DNA of 64,000 nucleotides from Nitrosospira briensis (GTDB taxonomy: Bacteria > Pseudomonadota > Gammaproteobacteria > Burkholderiales > Nitrosomonadaceae): positions 62,001 to 126,000 of the forward strand of contig NZ_FOVJ01000002.1 of the NCBI RefSeq assembly GCF_900115125.1. The letters are read 5' to 3'. Positions 28,007 to 37,923 of this stretch are shown piece after piece; the stretch's first letter is position 1, and the number at the start of each line of letters is the position of its first letter. The translations under genes were made by a program, and so were the position numbers. The notes under the pieces are model-generated. The model was not told where the DNA came from. It saw only the letters and a program-made list of their open reading frames with translations, and made no database searches.

Positions 28007-28801
28007 TCAATTCGTGGACTTAGTCGGAGACTCGTTCTCGATGGGTTCATCCTCTATGAGTTGATCGTAAACTTCCGGTGGCGGATCTCCGTCATAGATC
28101 ACGTGCTTGCGCTGCTGGAGGTAGGCATCGCGGACAAACAGGTATGGCTCCAGCGCAGCCTGGTCGCGAATGCGCATAGGACCTGATAACCTCGCTCGTT
28201 TGTCAACGGCGCCAAGAGCACTAAGAGGCACGGTGACAGGTGCGCCAATCACAAAAATGCCGGTCCAGAAAAGGACGTTGGTGACGGCAGTGACAGGTAT
28301 GCCAGATATATCGCGGTTACTGCTGGGTCCGAGCAGCGGTACAAACAGATAGGTCTTGGCATCAACCCCCCAAACGCCCAGCGTTTGCCCGAAATCCTCG
28401 TCGTGCTGCGGTAAACCCATGGGTGAAGCCATATCGAAGAGTCCCGCTCCTCCTATGGTCGAGTTGATGACAAAACGAAGGCTGTCCCGAAACCCCTGAC
28501 GTACCTTACCTTGCAGAAAATCATTCAGAATGACGTTCGGATACTGGAGATTGTCAAAGAAATGCCCGATGGAACGCTGCATGCGGCCCGGTATATAGTC
28601 GATATAGGCATCAGCAATCGGCTCCATGATTTTCCGGTCAACCACATCGGTAAATACATAAAACTTCCGGTTAATGTTTTCGTAGGGATCGATGGGATCG
28701 AACGATTCCGTGCTCTTGTCTTGCGAACGGGTGGTGGCGCAAGCGGGGAGAAGCGCTACGCAGATCAATAACAGCAACGCTGTAGAATAATTATGTCTCA
28801 C
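28007..28801 (-). CDS. mlaA: Outer-membrane lipoprotein MlaA (VacJ), phospholipid retrograde transport
   Basis: MlaA removes misplaced phospholipids from the outer leaflet and passes them to MlaC. The 264-residue protein has a lipobox LPAC with Cys21, then 'DPIDPYENINRKFYVFTDVVDRKIMEP', the family hallmark, and 'RFVINSTIGGAGLFDMA' in the middle. A TTGACA hexamer lies about 100 bases upstream on the minus strand without a clear partner. The other mla genes are not in the window. An acidic tail follows residue 240. Confidence 0.93.
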   Translation of the reverse strand: MRHNYSTALLLLICVALLPACATTRSQDKSTESFDPIDPYENINRKFYVFTDVVDRKIMEPIADAYIDYIPGRMQRSIGHFFDNLQYPNVILNDFLQGKVRQGFRDSLRFVINSTIGGAGLFDMASPMGLPQHDEDFGQTLGVWGVDAKTYLFVPLLGPSSNRDISGIPVTAVTNVLFWTGIFVIGAPVTVPLSALGAVDKRARLSGPMRIRDQAALEPYLFVRDAYLQQRKHVIYDGDPPPEVYDQLIEDEPIENESPTKSTN

Positions 28802-29051
28802 GATCGAGGTAATAAGCGAAATGACACGGTTAATTAGTGTTTACGAGAATCGGGGTGACACCGATTCCCTCCGGATAAAATCAGAAGTATAACCATAATT
28901 GTCAAGGTAACGAATAAGATTATTCAACATTCGGCAACCATGGTATTTCAGGATTTGACCCTTATCCAGTACTGGCAGCACATCCTTCCCTGATAACGAT
29001 TGCGCTATGGCGTTTTATCATCCGCCGGCGGATGCATAATTGATCCAGCGC

Positions 29052-30209
29052 TCAGATCAGGACCGTGTTCATTCGCGTCAATTCCTCCGCAATCCGGCTC
29101 AAGGCACCAAGAAAATTCTCAACCTGTAACGGCGAGTTCTCGTCACCCAGGCTTACCCGAACGGCGCAGCGCGTCAGCGCTGCGTCTACTCCCATCGCTT
29201 CCAGTACGTGGCTTCGCCCAGGGTTCACACTGGAGCATGCGGCGCCGCTGGCAACCGCGAAGCCTGCCTTGTCGAGACGAACCACGAGCGTGTCTCCCTC
29301 AATGCCGGGCAAAGCGAAGTAGCAGGTATTGGGCAATCGGGAGGCGCCCAAGCCGAAAATGACCGCGCCCATCCCCATCAACCCTTGCTCCAACTGAGCA
29401 CGCATGGCGGAAATGCGAGCAGTCCTTTCCGCTATCCGTATTTTGACCAGGCCACAAGCCACCCCCAGCCCCACGATGGCGGGAACGTTTTCCGTGCCGG
29501 AGCGTAATCCGTTCTCATGCCCGCCCCCGTAAATAAGCGGCTTGAGCAATAGCCGCTTATCCATAATGAGCGCGGCTGCGCCCTTGGGACCATGAACCTT
29601 GTGGCCCGACAACGTCAACGCATGTACATTGAGGGACGCAAAATCCACTGGAATTTTGCCGAATGCCTGCACCGCATCAGTATGCACCCACGCGCCGTAT
29701 GCCCGGGCTTTCGCTGCTATCCCGGCCACATCCTGAATGACGCCGGTCTCATTATTGGCGAGCATTACCGATACCAAGCCCGAGTGGTGTTCCAACATCG
29801 CTTCGTCTACGTCGGCGACGTCGACGCGCCCCAATTTATCGACCGCCAATTGCCGCAAATTCCAGCTCCCACGCGAATTCCTCGTCAATGCCTGAGCAGC
29901 CCGCATCACGCAGGGATGCTCAACCGAGCTTACGACTATTTGCGTCGGCTTCAGATAGCCTGCTGCGCCCTGGATAAACAGATTATTGGCTTCCGACCCT
30001 CCACTGGTAAAAATTACTTGCCCCGGTTGCACTCCGACCGAGGCGGCCACCTGCTCACGGGCCTGGTTCACCGCACGCCGGGCAGCCAGGCCCGGGCCGT
30101 GGCGGCTGGAAGGATTGCCATAATCTTTTTGAAAATACGGCAACATGGCGTCCAGCACCGCATTGTCAACCGCGGTGGTGGCGTTGTGGTCGAAATAAGC
30201 GTAAGACAC
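29052..30209 (-). CDS. iscS: Cysteine desulfurase IscS/NifS (group I)
   Basis: PLP enzyme that takes sulfur from cysteine for Fe-S and thio-cofactor synthesis. The PLP lysine lies in 'LSGHKVHGPKG' and the persulfide cysteine in 'ASGAACSSVNPGRSHVL', the group I loop. The start is GTG at 30209, which has GGGAGG six bases upstream and gives a normal N terminus (MSYAYFDHNATT), 385 residues. The ATG at 30263 would add 18 odd residues without a site at proper distance. It follows iscR2 as in the classic isc operon, but the next gene is mlaA in place of iscU. The C terminus lacks the tail of E. coli IscS that docks IscU, as far as can be judged. Confidence 0.93.
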   Translation of the reverse strand: MSYAYFDHNATTAVDNAVLDAMLPYFQKDYGNPSSRHGPGLAARRAVNQAREQVAASVGVQPGQVIFTSGGSEANNLFIQGAAGYLKPTQIVVSSVEHPCVMRAAQALTRNSRGSWNLRQLAVDKLGRVDVADVDEAMLEHHSGLVSVMLANNETGVIQDVAGIAAKARAYGAWVHTDAVQAFGKIPVDFASLNVHALTLSGHKVHGPKGAAALIMDKRLLLKPLIYGGGHENGLRSGTENVPAIVGLGVACGLVKIRIAERTARISAMRAQLEQGLMGMGAVIFGLGASRLPNTCYFALPGIEGDTLVVRLDKAGFAVASGAACSSVNPGRSHVLEAMGVDAALTRCAVRVSLGDENSPLQVENFLGALSRIAEELTRMNTVLI

Positions 30210-30285
30210 AATTCCCTCCCGGCTGACGCCACTACCCGGCGCCTTGGGTTTGAATGCACTCATTCGGTTCGATGGCGCTCCGCAC

Positions 30286-30756
30286 TCAAGCCAGAATGCT
30301 TTCCCGCGACGGCTTGCACGCCCTCATATCCTGCAATACGGAAATATCTTTGACTTTCGGGTTCGATACCAGTTGCTCCAGCGTAACCAGCGCCAGATAA
30401 TCCCGTATCTTGACATTAAGATTGGCCCACAAGTTATGGGTCATGCACCGCTGATCATTGTAGCAATTCTCCTTGCCCCCGCATTGTGTGGCATCAATTG
30501 GCTCATCCACGGCGAAAATGATATCGACCACCGACACTTCGCTCATTGGTTTTGTCAGATGGTAACCGCCACCCGGACCGCGCACGCTGCCGACCAATTT
30601 ATTACGCCGTAATTTTCCGAACAATTGTTCGAGATAGGATAGTGAAATTTTCTGCCGTTCACTGATTCCGGCCAGCGTAACCGGCCCTTCTCCGCTATGC
30701 AATGCAAGATCAATCATCGCGGTAACCGCGAAACGTCCCTTAGTCGTTAATCGCAT
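30286..30756 (-). CDS. iscR: Rrf2-family Fe-S-sensing regulator IscR, copy 2 (isc locus)
   Basis: IscR paralog of 156 residues starting at ATG 30756 (TTGGAG upstream; a TTG at 30768 is not needed). It aligns without gaps to copy 1 through the DNA-binding part and keeps Cys92, Cys98, Cys104 and His107, so it should hold a [2Fe-2S] cluster. It lacks the 7-codon duplication of copy 1. Position between trmJ and iscS is the ancestral place for iscR, so this is probably the original copy. Its own promoter carries one IscR-like operator. Confidence 0.95.
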   Translation of the reverse strand: MRLTTKGRFAVTAMIDLALHSGEGPVTLAGISERQKISLSYLEQLFGKLRRNKLVGSVRGPGGGYHLTKPMSEVSVVDIIFAVDEPIDATQCGGKENCYNDQRCMTHNLWANLNVKIRDYLALVTLEQLVSNPKVKDISVLQDMRACKPSRESILA

Positions 30757-30906
30757 TTTTTGCTCCAATAAAATTCATAACCAGGATTAATGTCTGCTAA
30801 ATTGCCGGTGCAAGGAACTTTCAATAGGCCCTCCTGGCATCCCATCCCCTAAAACCGGCATGCTTCTTTTCCGCCAAAACCGGTGGACTTATCCAGAGGC
30901 TTGTTA

Positions 30907-30931
30907 ATACCCGACAACGTTGGTCAAGTAT
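30907..30931 (-). promoter_or_regulatory. IscR type-1-like operator of the iscR2-iscS operon
   Basis: On the minus strand the left arm ATACTTGACC and the right arm GTCGGGTAT flank a central AACGTT. It agrees with the remembered type-1 consensus at 21 of 25 positions. It overlaps the -10 hexamer at 30927-30932, a repressing position, and is weaker than the two sites at the suf promoter. Confidence 0.62.
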
Positions 30932-30955
30932 ATGAAGCCCCCTTACCGAGGTCAA
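30927..30955 (-). promoter_or_regulatory. Sigma70 promoter of iscR2-iscS
   Basis: On the minus strand TTGACC (-35, 30950-30955) and TATACT (-10, 30927-30932) are 17 bases apart. The expected start, near 30920, gives a leader of about 165 bases before the ATG at 30756. trmJ, on the same strand upstream, ends at 31027. Confidence 0.75.
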
Positions 30956-31026
30956 CTATTTTGTTCAGGTCTTGGGGTGCCAATCGCCCTGGATTGACTA
31001 TTGTCAGTGCTTCCCTGGTTTATTCG

Positions 31027-31806
31027 CTATTTGTCAGGCATGGCCGGATCGTCTGTAGAAATGACGCCGCGCGTATTCATCCGTTTTTCACAAGCGCCGA
31101 GAATCCCGCGTAATATATTTACTTCTTCCTTTTCCAGGCGAGCACGTGCAAACAGCCGCCGAATCCGCTGCATCAGCCGTTTCGGCTCCTGCGGATCAAG
31201 GAAGCCGCTACTGATCGCCACACGTTCGAGATGATGGAAGAGTAATTCGATTTCCTCGAAACGTGCCGCCACGCTGGTCATGCCGATCGCTGATGAAAAA
31301 GACCCGGGTTCCGCCGCCATGCGTAATTCATAGGCCAGCAATTGCACAGCGCTGGCAAGATTCAAAGAGGAATACTCCGGATTTGCGGGAATATGCACGA
31401 CCATCTGGCACTTGCTCACTTCCAACGTAGTGAGCCCGGACATTTCCGTGCCGAAAACCAGCGCAACCGGGTTTTGCCGCGCATAGCCGAGCAACTCAAT
31501 TGCTCCCCGTCGCGCATCAAAAACCTGATGCGAAAGATCGCGTGGGCGGGCAGTGATAGCGGCTGCCAGAATCGTACCGCTCAACGCCTCGCCAAGGTCT
31601 GCGCAAACCATGGCCCCGGTCAGGATGTCCCAAGCCCCGGCAGCACGCCTCTCCGCTTCCTTGTCGGGAAAAGATTTGGGATTCACGAGGCAAAGTGATT
31701 TCAGCCCCATCGTTTTCATAGCCCGCGCCGCGGCGCCTATATTACCGGGGTGGCTGGTGTGGCTTAGCACCACGCGGACATTATCAAGCGGATGGGCAGG
31801 ATTCAT
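31027..31806 (-). CDS. trmJ: tRNA (cytidine/uridine-2'-O-)-methyltransferase TrmJ
   Basis: SpoU-class enzyme that methylates position 32 of tRNA. Start ATG at 31806 gives 259 residues beginning [31 protein letters not shown], the family N terminus; the open frame continues 75 codons upstream but overlaps suhB and is not coding. The AdoMet knot motifs '[12 protein letters not shown]' and '[18 protein letters not shown]' are present. It is divergent from suhB and upstream of iscR2, the same order as in enteric bacteria. Confidence 0.94.
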   Translation of the reverse strand: MNPAHPLDNVRVVLSHTSHPGNIGAAARAMKTMGLKSLCLVNPKSFPDKEAERRAAGAWDILTGAMVCADLGEALSGTILAAAITARPRDLSHQVFDARRGAIELLGYARQNPVALVFGTEMSGLTTLEVSKCQMVVHIPANPEYSSLNLASAVQLLAYELRMAAEPGSFSSAIGMTSVAARFEEIELLFHHLERVAISSGFLDPQEPKRLMQRIRRLFARARLEKEEVNILRGILGACEKRMNTRGVISTDDPAMPDK

Positions 31807-31845
31807 ATTAAAATTCACAGTCCTCTCACTTCCGAATCCCAAACA

Positions 31846-32655
31846 ATGCAACCCATGCTTACCATTGCGGTAAAAGCCGCGCGCCGCGCCGGCGGTATCA
31901 TCAATCGTGCTGCGCAGAACCTCGACTTGCTGCACGTTTCGCGCAAGGCGCACAGTGACTTTGTCAGTGAAGTGGATGGCGCGGCGGAAGAAGCCATCAT
32001 CGAGACGCTGCTGGATGCCTACCCCAGCCATTCCATTCTAGCAGAAGAAAGCGGCGCTCAAGGTGATCCGGCCAAGTCCGAGTATCAATGGATAATCGAC
32101 CCGCTCGACGGCACAACCAATTTCCTGCATGGCTTTCCGCATTACTCGGTATCCATCGGACTGATGCATAAGGGCATCCTGTCCCAGGCTGTGGTATACG
32201 ACCCCTCCGCCAATGAATTATTCACCGCCAGCCGCGGCCGGGGCGCTTATCTGAATGATCATCGCCTACGGGTAAGCAAGCGTGCCAAGCTCGCCGATTG
32301 CCTGATCGGGACCGGCTTTCCGTTTCGTGAATTCACGCATGCCGAAGCCTATCTGGCCATGTTCAAGGACCTCATGCCCAGAACCGCCGGCATCCGCCGC
32401 CCCGGTTCCGCCGCACTGGACCTGGCCTTTGTGGCGGCTGGACGTTACGACGGATTCTGGGAGTTCGGGCTGTCCCCTTGGGATATGGCCGCGGGTTGCC
32501 TCCTCATCACCGAAGCAGGCGGACTGGTAGGCGACATCGAAGGCAACGCCACGTATCTGCAGAGCGGTAACGTAGTTGCGGGCAACCCGAGGATCTTCGG
32601 CCAACTGTTGCAGGTTATCGCGCCGCATCTGACGCCGGAATTAAAGACGGGCTAA
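31846..32655 (+). CDS. suhB: Inositol monophosphatase family protein SuhB
   Basis: Mg-dependent sugar-alcohol phosphatase; in enteric bacteria it also binds the NusA-containing rRNA antitermination complex. The ATG at 31846 gives 269 residues starting [16 protein letters not shown]. Metal-binding motifs are visible: 'ILAEESG', '[12 protein letters not shown]' and '[15 protein letters not shown]'. Only 39 bases separate its start from divergent trmJ, so promoters must overlap the coding starts or lie inside them. Confidence 0.95.
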   Translation: MQPMLTIAVKAARRAGGIINRAAQNLDLLHVSRKAHSDFVSEVDGAAEEAIIETLLDAYPSHSILAEESGAQGDPAKSEYQWIIDPLDGTTNFLHGFPHYSVSIGLMHKGILSQAVVYDPSANELFTASRGRGAYLNDHRLRVSKRAKLADCLIGTGFPFREFTHAEAYLAMFKDLMPRTAGIRRPGSAALDLAFVAAGRYDGFWEFGLSPWDMAAGCLLITEAGGLVGDIEGNATYLQSGNVVAGNPRIFGQLLQVIAPHLTPELKTG

Positions 32656-32702
32656 TGGCATTGATGAAAAAGGCCCGGCCAGCCGCGCATTTGAGATAGC
32701 AA

Positions 32703-34781
32703 ATGAAGCCGCCGGATTTTGTCCGCTTCGGCCGTGCAATCTGCTGTGATCTGGAGCAAGCCAGGCGACGCGAGTGGTGGATGGGAAACGGTCTCGGTGG
32801 ATATGCTGGCGGTACGATTGCTCAATGTCTGACACGCCGTTACCACGGTCTTCTCATTACCCCGGCGCACCCCCCGCTGGGGCGCCTTCTCGTCTTTGCC
32901 AAGGCGGACGCCACCCTGCACGATCAAGGGCGCAAGTGGCCGCTATTCACCAATTGCTGGGGCAGCGGCGCAATCGAACCCCAGGGGCTCATACACATTG
33001 AATCGTTCCGGCTGGATGGCAGCATGCCGGTCTGGCGGTTTGCAATCGGCGACCTGGTTGTGGAGCAATGCATCTGCCTGGAACCAAAGCAAGAGACGGT
33101 CTGTGTCGCCTGGCGTCTAGCGCACGCCGTGGAACGCCCCGTTCACCTCGGCGTCGATCTCCTGGTGAATTGCCGCAGCCATCATGGAGAAACCCATCAA
33201 TGGGAATTCGCCCCGGAGATCGAAGGCGGCGAAAATCATATAAGCATTACGCACGGCGGTGGCCGCGCACTGCATTTTCATACTCATGACGGACAACTCT
33301 TCCGTAAACGCCAATGGATTGTTGATTTTGACTTGCCCAGGGAACGCGAGCGAGGGCTGCCGGATCGCGACTCCCATCTCTGCGCGGCGCACATGCGCTT
33401 ACCGTTGGGAGCTGAATGGAACGGCGTGATCGCTACAACGAAGGCTGGCTCCGAGGATGGTTTTCGGCCAAGTTGCACTGAAATGCTGGATCGACGTCGC
33501 GCCCATGACACTGCAGGGCTGATGATGGCCACACAATGGACGCAGGAGCTTTGTGATGCCCCAGGCTGGGTTCACCAATTGGTGATAGCCGCAGATAGCT
33601 TTCCAATAGTTCGGCCTGTACCGGCAAAGGAAAGAAAGGAAGGAACGGAAGAACCTGATCGGCACGCAGAGCGAGGGGAATCGATTATTGCGGGGTATCC
33701 ATGGTTTGGCGACTGGGGACGCGATACGATGATTGCGCTGCCCGGGCTGACGCTGACCACAGGGCGTTACGCCTCGGCCCGTAATATCCTCGCCGCCTTT
33801 GCGGGTTTTGTTGATCGCGGCATGCTGCCCAATATGTTCCCGGATGATGGCGGGCAGCCGCAATACAATACCGCCGATGGCGCCCTCTGGTATTTCGAGG
33901 CCTGGATGGCCTACATCGCAGCCAGCCATGATACGGCAGCACTTCGGGAAATTTACCCCTTGCTCTGCGAAATGATAGACTGGCATGTGCGCGGTACACG
34001 TCATGGTATGTGCGCTGATCCCAATGACGGCTTGTTACGTGCGGGGGAGCCCGGCGTGCAACTGACCTGGATGGACGCCAAGCTGGGCGGCTGGGTAGTT
34101 ACTCCCCGGCAAGGCAAACCAGTCGAGATCAATGCGCTATGGTTCAACGCGCTCGAATGCATGGCGAAGTTCAGCCGTTTGCTGGAAAAAGACCCTGAAA
34201 TATTTGAAACGCTTGCCAAACGGACCCATGCCGGATTTACCCGTTTCCTGAAAGCCGCTGGCGGTCTATATGATGTGCTGGATGGGCCGGAAGGCAACGA
34301 CGAGAGCGTGCGTCCGAATCAAATCCTCGCTGTGACCCTGCGCTATTCTCCGCTCTCACCCGAGGCTCAGGCACAGGTGGTTGCCGAAGTGAAGCGGCAC
34401 CTCCTTACTTCTTACGGCTTACGCTCACTGGCGCCGGAACATTTTGCTTACCGGGGCCATTATCAAGGCGGCGTATGGGAGCGAGATTCCGCGTATCATC
34501 AGGGACCGGTATGGAGTTGGCTGTTGCCCCAATATGCATTGGCGGAATACCGGGTTACCGGTAATGCCGAGCTGGCGCAATCCCGTCTCGCCCCTATTCG
34601 TGATCACCTGCTGGATGCGGGGCTCGGAACAATATCGGAAATTTTCGACGGCGAACCGCCTCATGCACCACGGGGCGCACCATCACAGGCGTGGAGCGTC
34701 GCCTGTGTACTGGAAGCCTGGGTCAAACTGGAGCGAGCCCGAGCTGTGGCGACAGAAAGCACCGATAAACAAGAGGAGTAA
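32703..34781 (+). CDS. Glycogen-debranching-type enzyme (amylo-alpha-1,6-glucosidase, archaeal-type GDE)
   Basis: Predicted debranching enzyme with an N-terminal GDE_N domain (residues 20-220, 'EWWMGNGLGGYAGGTI') and a C-terminal (alpha/alpha)6 barrel with 'GYPWFGDWGRDTMIALPGL' near residue 340 and 'GVQLTWMDAK' near residue 455, which supply the acidic catalytic residues of the GH133 type. 692 residues, full length for the type. It is separated by five bases from the GH63-type gene, so the two form an operon probably acting on stored or imported alpha-glucans. No glgA, glgB or glgP is nearby. Substrate is inferred. Confidence 0.85.
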   Translation: MKPPDFVRFGRAICCDLEQARRREWWMGNGLGGYAGGTIAQCLTRRYHGLLITPAHPPLGRLLVFAKADATLHDQGRKWPLFTNCWGSGAIEPQGLIHIESFRLDGSMPVWRFAIGDLVVEQCICLEPKQETVCVAWRLAHAVERPVHLGVDLLVNCRSHHGETHQWEFAPEIEGGENHISITHGGGRALHFHTHDGQLFRKRQWIVDFDLPRERERGLPDRDSHLCAAHMRLPLGAEWNGVIATTKAGSEDGFRPSCTEMLDRRRAHDTAGLMMATQWTQELCDAPGWVHQLVIAADSFPIVRPVPAKERKEGTEEPDRHAERGESIIAGYPWFGDWGRDTMIALPGLTLTTGRYASARNILAAFAGFVDRGMLPNMFPDDGGQPQYNTADGALWYFEAWMAYIAASHDTAALREIYPLLCEMIDWHVRGTRHGMCADPNDGLLRAGEPGVQLTWMDAKLGGWVVTPRQGKPVEINALWFNALECMAKFSRLLEKDPEIFETLAKRTHAGFTRFLKAAGGLYDVLDGPEGNDESVRPNQILAVTLRYSPLSPEAQAQVVAEVKRHLLTSYGLRSLAPEHFAYRGHYQGGVWERDSAYHQGPVWSWLLPQYALAEYRVTGNAELAQSRLAPIRDHLLDAGLGTISEIFDGEPPHAPRGAPSQAWSVACVLEAWVKLERARAVATESTDKQEE

Positions 34782-34786
34782 CGTCA

Positions 34787-37477
34787 ATGGCCATTCAACC
34801 GGACGCCGAACGGCAGCGGCTGGAAAACCAGCGGCAAGGCAGAGAACCCTGGCGCTTGTGGGGACCCTATCTGTCCGAGCGTGCCTGGGGCACGGTTCGC
34901 GAAGACTATAGTCCGGACGGCACTGCCTGGGAATACTTTGATCACGAGCAGTCCCGTTCCCGTGCCTATCGCTGGAATGAGGATGGCCTCGGCGGGATTT
35001 CGGACGAGGCACAGCACCTCTGTTTCGGGCTGGCGCTCTGGAACGGCAAGGATGCCATTCTCAAGGAGCGCGCTTTCGGCCTTACCGGAAACCAGGGCAA
35101 CAGGGGGGAAGATGTAAAAGAATGCTACTTCTACGTTGACGCGACGCCTTCGCATTCCTGGCTCCACTACCTCTACAAATATCCCCAGTCTCCGTTCCCT
35201 TATACTCGATTAACAGAGGAAAACGCACGCCGTTCCCGCAAGGACCCTCCTTTTGAACTCATTGATAGCGGCGCTTTCACCGATAGGTGCTATTGGGATG
35301 TGGAAGTATTCTACGCGAAGGCGTCACCTGACGAATTGCACATCCGCATACTCGCCAGCAATCGCGGACAAGCCGAAGCCACCCTATGGTTGCTGCCGCA
35401 GCTCTGGTTCCGAAACTATTGGTCGTGGCTGGAAAAAGGTGAAGTGAAACCGGTATTGCACGCCACGGCGGCGCCTGAGGGCGCTGCATGGGCGTTAATG
35501 GCAGAGCATCCAGCGCTGGGAAATTATAATCTCTACGGGCGGCAGCAGGCCGTCCTCCTCTATACCGAAAATGAGACCAACAACTCCCGCTTATGGGGCG
35601 TGCCCAATGCCGGGCCTTATGTCAAAGATGCATTTCATCGCTACCTGGTGGACAGCGAACATGAGGCAGTAAATCCCGCCCGGCAGGGAACCAAATTTGG
35701 AGCGGCTCACAAACTCACTATTGAGGCAGGCGAGTCCCAAATGATCGAACTGGTGCTATCGGCCGCACCCCTGCCTCAGCCATTTGCCTGTCAAGATCAA
35801 GTTTTTGCCCAGCGTCGCGCAGAAGCTGATGCTTTTTTCAGGACCTTGCTCCCCGAAGCCGCCGTTCAGGATAAACGTATCCTGCGCCAAGCATTGGCAG
35901 GCATGATATGGAACAAGCAGTTCTTTCACTATGATGTTTCCGACTGGCTGAAAGGCGACCAGGCAACGCCGCCCCCTTCGAGGAGGCATGGACGCAACCA
36001 CAACTGGCGCCACCTCAAGGCGAACCATGTCATCTCCATGCCGGATGCCTGGGAGTATCCCTGGTTTGCGGCTTGGGACCTCGCTTTCCATTGCGTACCG
36101 CTAGCGCTCATCGACGTGGATTTCGCCAAGGAGCAGGTCGAGCTGCTATTGAATGAAAACTATCTGCACCCCAACGGACAGATTCCTGCCTATGAATGGG
36201 CGTTCAGCGACGTGAATCCACCGGTACACGCCATGGGCGCCCTCAAGGTGTTTCGAGCCGAGCGCGTCCAACGCGGCCGGGGCGATATCGGTTTTCTCAA
36301 ACGGGTGCTGCACAAATTGCTGCTGAATCACACTTGGTGGATCAACCTCAAGGACGCCACCGGCATGAATGTATTCGAAGGTGGCTTTCTTGGAATGGAC
36401 AATATATCCGTGTACGATCGCTCCGAGCCGCTTGACCCAGGCTATACGCTAAAGCAGGCCGATGCGACCGGCTGGATGGCAATGTTTTCCCTGCAACTGA
36501 CAGTGATCGCACTGGAAATCGCCGTTGACGATCCCGCCTATGAAAACATCGCTATCCAGTCCTACAGCCAGTTCCTGGCCATTGCGAATACTATTGCCGG
36601 GCATACCGGCGCGGGGGTATCCCTCTGGGACAACGTCGATGGCTTCTTCAAGGATCTGGTGGTTGAACCGGATGGCCGTGTGCACCGTATCGACGTTTTT
36701 TCCTGGGTGGGCATCATTCCGCTATTTGCGTGCGAGGTCGTGGATGCGCGCTTGCTCGCAAACCGGAAGCGCTTTAACGCCTTGCTGTGGGAACACAAGG
36801 GTGGCATGTTCGACGGAAGCGCCATTTGCGCATGCCCGGTAGATACTAATGAGCGCGGCGAGCACTTGTTATCGCTGGTAACCCCTTCCATGTTCGTGAA
36901 AATGTTGCCGCGCATTTTTGATGAAGAAGAATTCTTCTCACCGTACGGCGTGCGGAGCGTTTCAAAGCGCCACGCGATCGAACGGCATCTGGGCCATATC
37001 CCTGGCCTCGGCGAGGCCGTCATTCGCTATGTCCCAGGCGAATCCGAGTCCGGACTTTTCGGCGGCAATTCCAACTGGCGGGGACCGGTATGGATGCCGA
37101 CCAATTATCTGCTGGTTCAGGCAGTCGAAAAAATGCACCGTTACCTGGGCGACGCTTTTACTTTTCCTGCGCCGTGCCTGAACGGCTACGAAATTAACCT
37201 AAAGTATGCCGCTAACATGCTGGCGGACCGGCTTGCGGATATTTTCCGCCCCGATGAATCGGGCCTGATCCCGGCCTTCCCTGAAAACAGCCCACATCAG
37301 GCCGATCCTCACTGGCGCGACCTGCTGCTATTCCACGAGTTTTTTCATGGCGAGACCGGTCAGGGACTGGGCGCCGCCCACCAAACCGGATGGACCGGAC
37401 TTGCGGCAAACCTGGTGATGCGGCGGTACCGGGCGGATATTCCGGATTTTTGGAGGCAACAATACCCTAAAGGTTGA
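34787..37477 (+). CDS. GH63-type alpha-glucosidase (MGH1-like)
   Basis: 896-residue protein with the (alpha/alpha)6 barrel of GH63/mannosyl-oligosaccharide glucosidase-like enzymes. The C-terminal 'HEFFHGETGQGLGAAHQTGWTGLAANLV', the 'WRGPVWMPTNYLLVQA' segment and 'WEYPWFAAWDLAFHCV' are characteristic. No signal peptide, so it acts in the cytoplasm, consistent with a partner to the debranching enzyme. A fraction of related proteins act on mannosylglycerate or glucosylglycerate, so the substrate could be a compatible solute instead of an alpha-glucan. ATG at 34787 has GAGGAG upstream. Confidence 0.83.
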   Translation: MAIQPDAERQRLENQRQGREPWRLWGPYLSERAWGTVREDYSPDGTAWEYFDHEQSRSRAYRWNEDGLGGISDEAQHLCFGLALWNGKDAILKERAFGLTGNQGNRGEDVKECYFYVDATPSHSWLHYLYKYPQSPFPYTRLTEENARRSRKDPPFELIDSGAFTDRCYWDVEVFYAKASPDELHIRILASNRGQAEATLWLLPQLWFRNYWSWLEKGEVKPVLHATAAPEGAAWALMAEHPALGNYNLYGRQQAVLLYTENETNNSRLWGVPNAGPYVKDAFHRYLVDSEHEAVNPARQGTKFGAAHKLTIEAGESQMIELVLSAAPLPQPFACQDQVFAQRRAEADAFFRTLLPEAAVQDKRILRQALAGMIWNKQFFHYDVSDWLKGDQATPPPSRRHGRNHNWRHLKANHVISMPDAWEYPWFAAWDLAFHCVPLALIDVDFAKEQVELLLNENYLHPNGQIPAYEWAFSDVNPPVHAMGALKVFRAERVQRGRGDIGFLKRVLHKLLLNHTWWINLKDATGMNVFEGGFLGMDNISVYDRSEPLDPGYTLKQADATGWMAMFSLQLTVIALEIAVDDPAYENIAIQSYSQFLAIANTIAGHTGAGVSLWDNVDGFFKDLVVEPDGRVHRIDVFSWVGIIPLFACEVVDARLLANRKRFNALLWEHKGGMFDGSAICACPVDTNERGEHLLSLVTPSMFVKMLPRIFDEEEFFSPYGVRSVSKRHAIERHLGHIPGLGEAVIRYVPGESESGLFGGNSNWRGPVWMPTNYLLVQAVEKMHRYLGDAFTFPAPCLNGYEINLKYAANMLADRLADIFRPDESGLIPAFPENSPHQADPHWRDLLLFHEFFHGETGQGLGAAHQTGWTGLAANLVMRRYRADIPDFWRQQYPKG

Positions 37478-37868
37478 ATCCAGCCTGAACCGAATTCCAA
37501 TTGATAGGCGAGTATATTATTGACGGCCAAAAAATTGCATGATCTGGAACAGGCCCCTGGCAAGCCGATCTCACTCAAGGATGAGTAGCCTCGGCTGTCA
37601 AGGAACTGTCCCGCCATATCTTCTCCGCCGGCCATTGCATCTGTTCACTGCTGTTCGATCCCGAGAAGCTGAAGGTGTAAGCGTGATCCGGAGCATGAAT
37701 AACCTGGGCGCGACTGACAAGAGCATCATCGCAGCAAATTGCAGCTATGCGACTTGAACCTAAATCCGGTAGTTGCCCACTTATTTTTCAGTCTAGCGTT
37801 ATGATCTGCAAATACTTGTTGTATCACATGGCATTCACCTTTTTGGTGAGTTCGCCACGGGGCGGATT
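37478..37868. other. Non-coding stretch before the mutS repeat
   Basis: About 390 bases between the GH63 gene and the tandem repeat. It holds only short frames without ribosome sites. A fragment that reads like the end of a small coding region (about 37500-37570, ending in a stop) may be a gene remnant. It then becomes AT-richer, from 37770 to 37870, before the very GC-rich repeat. No terminator with a T-run was found. Confidence 0.4.
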
Positions 37869-37923
37869 ATGCAGTTTCTGCGGCACATGGCTGCGTTGCA
37901 ACTCCTTGGAATGGGGCACCTCG

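Noticed and set aside
30995-31006. Second IscR-like half-site (TGACTATTGTCA) upstream of iscR2
   Set aside because: The arms are two bases too close for a type-1 site.
31807-32031. 75-codon upstream extension of trmJ
   Set aside because: It overlaps the divergent suhB start and does not match the TrmJ family.
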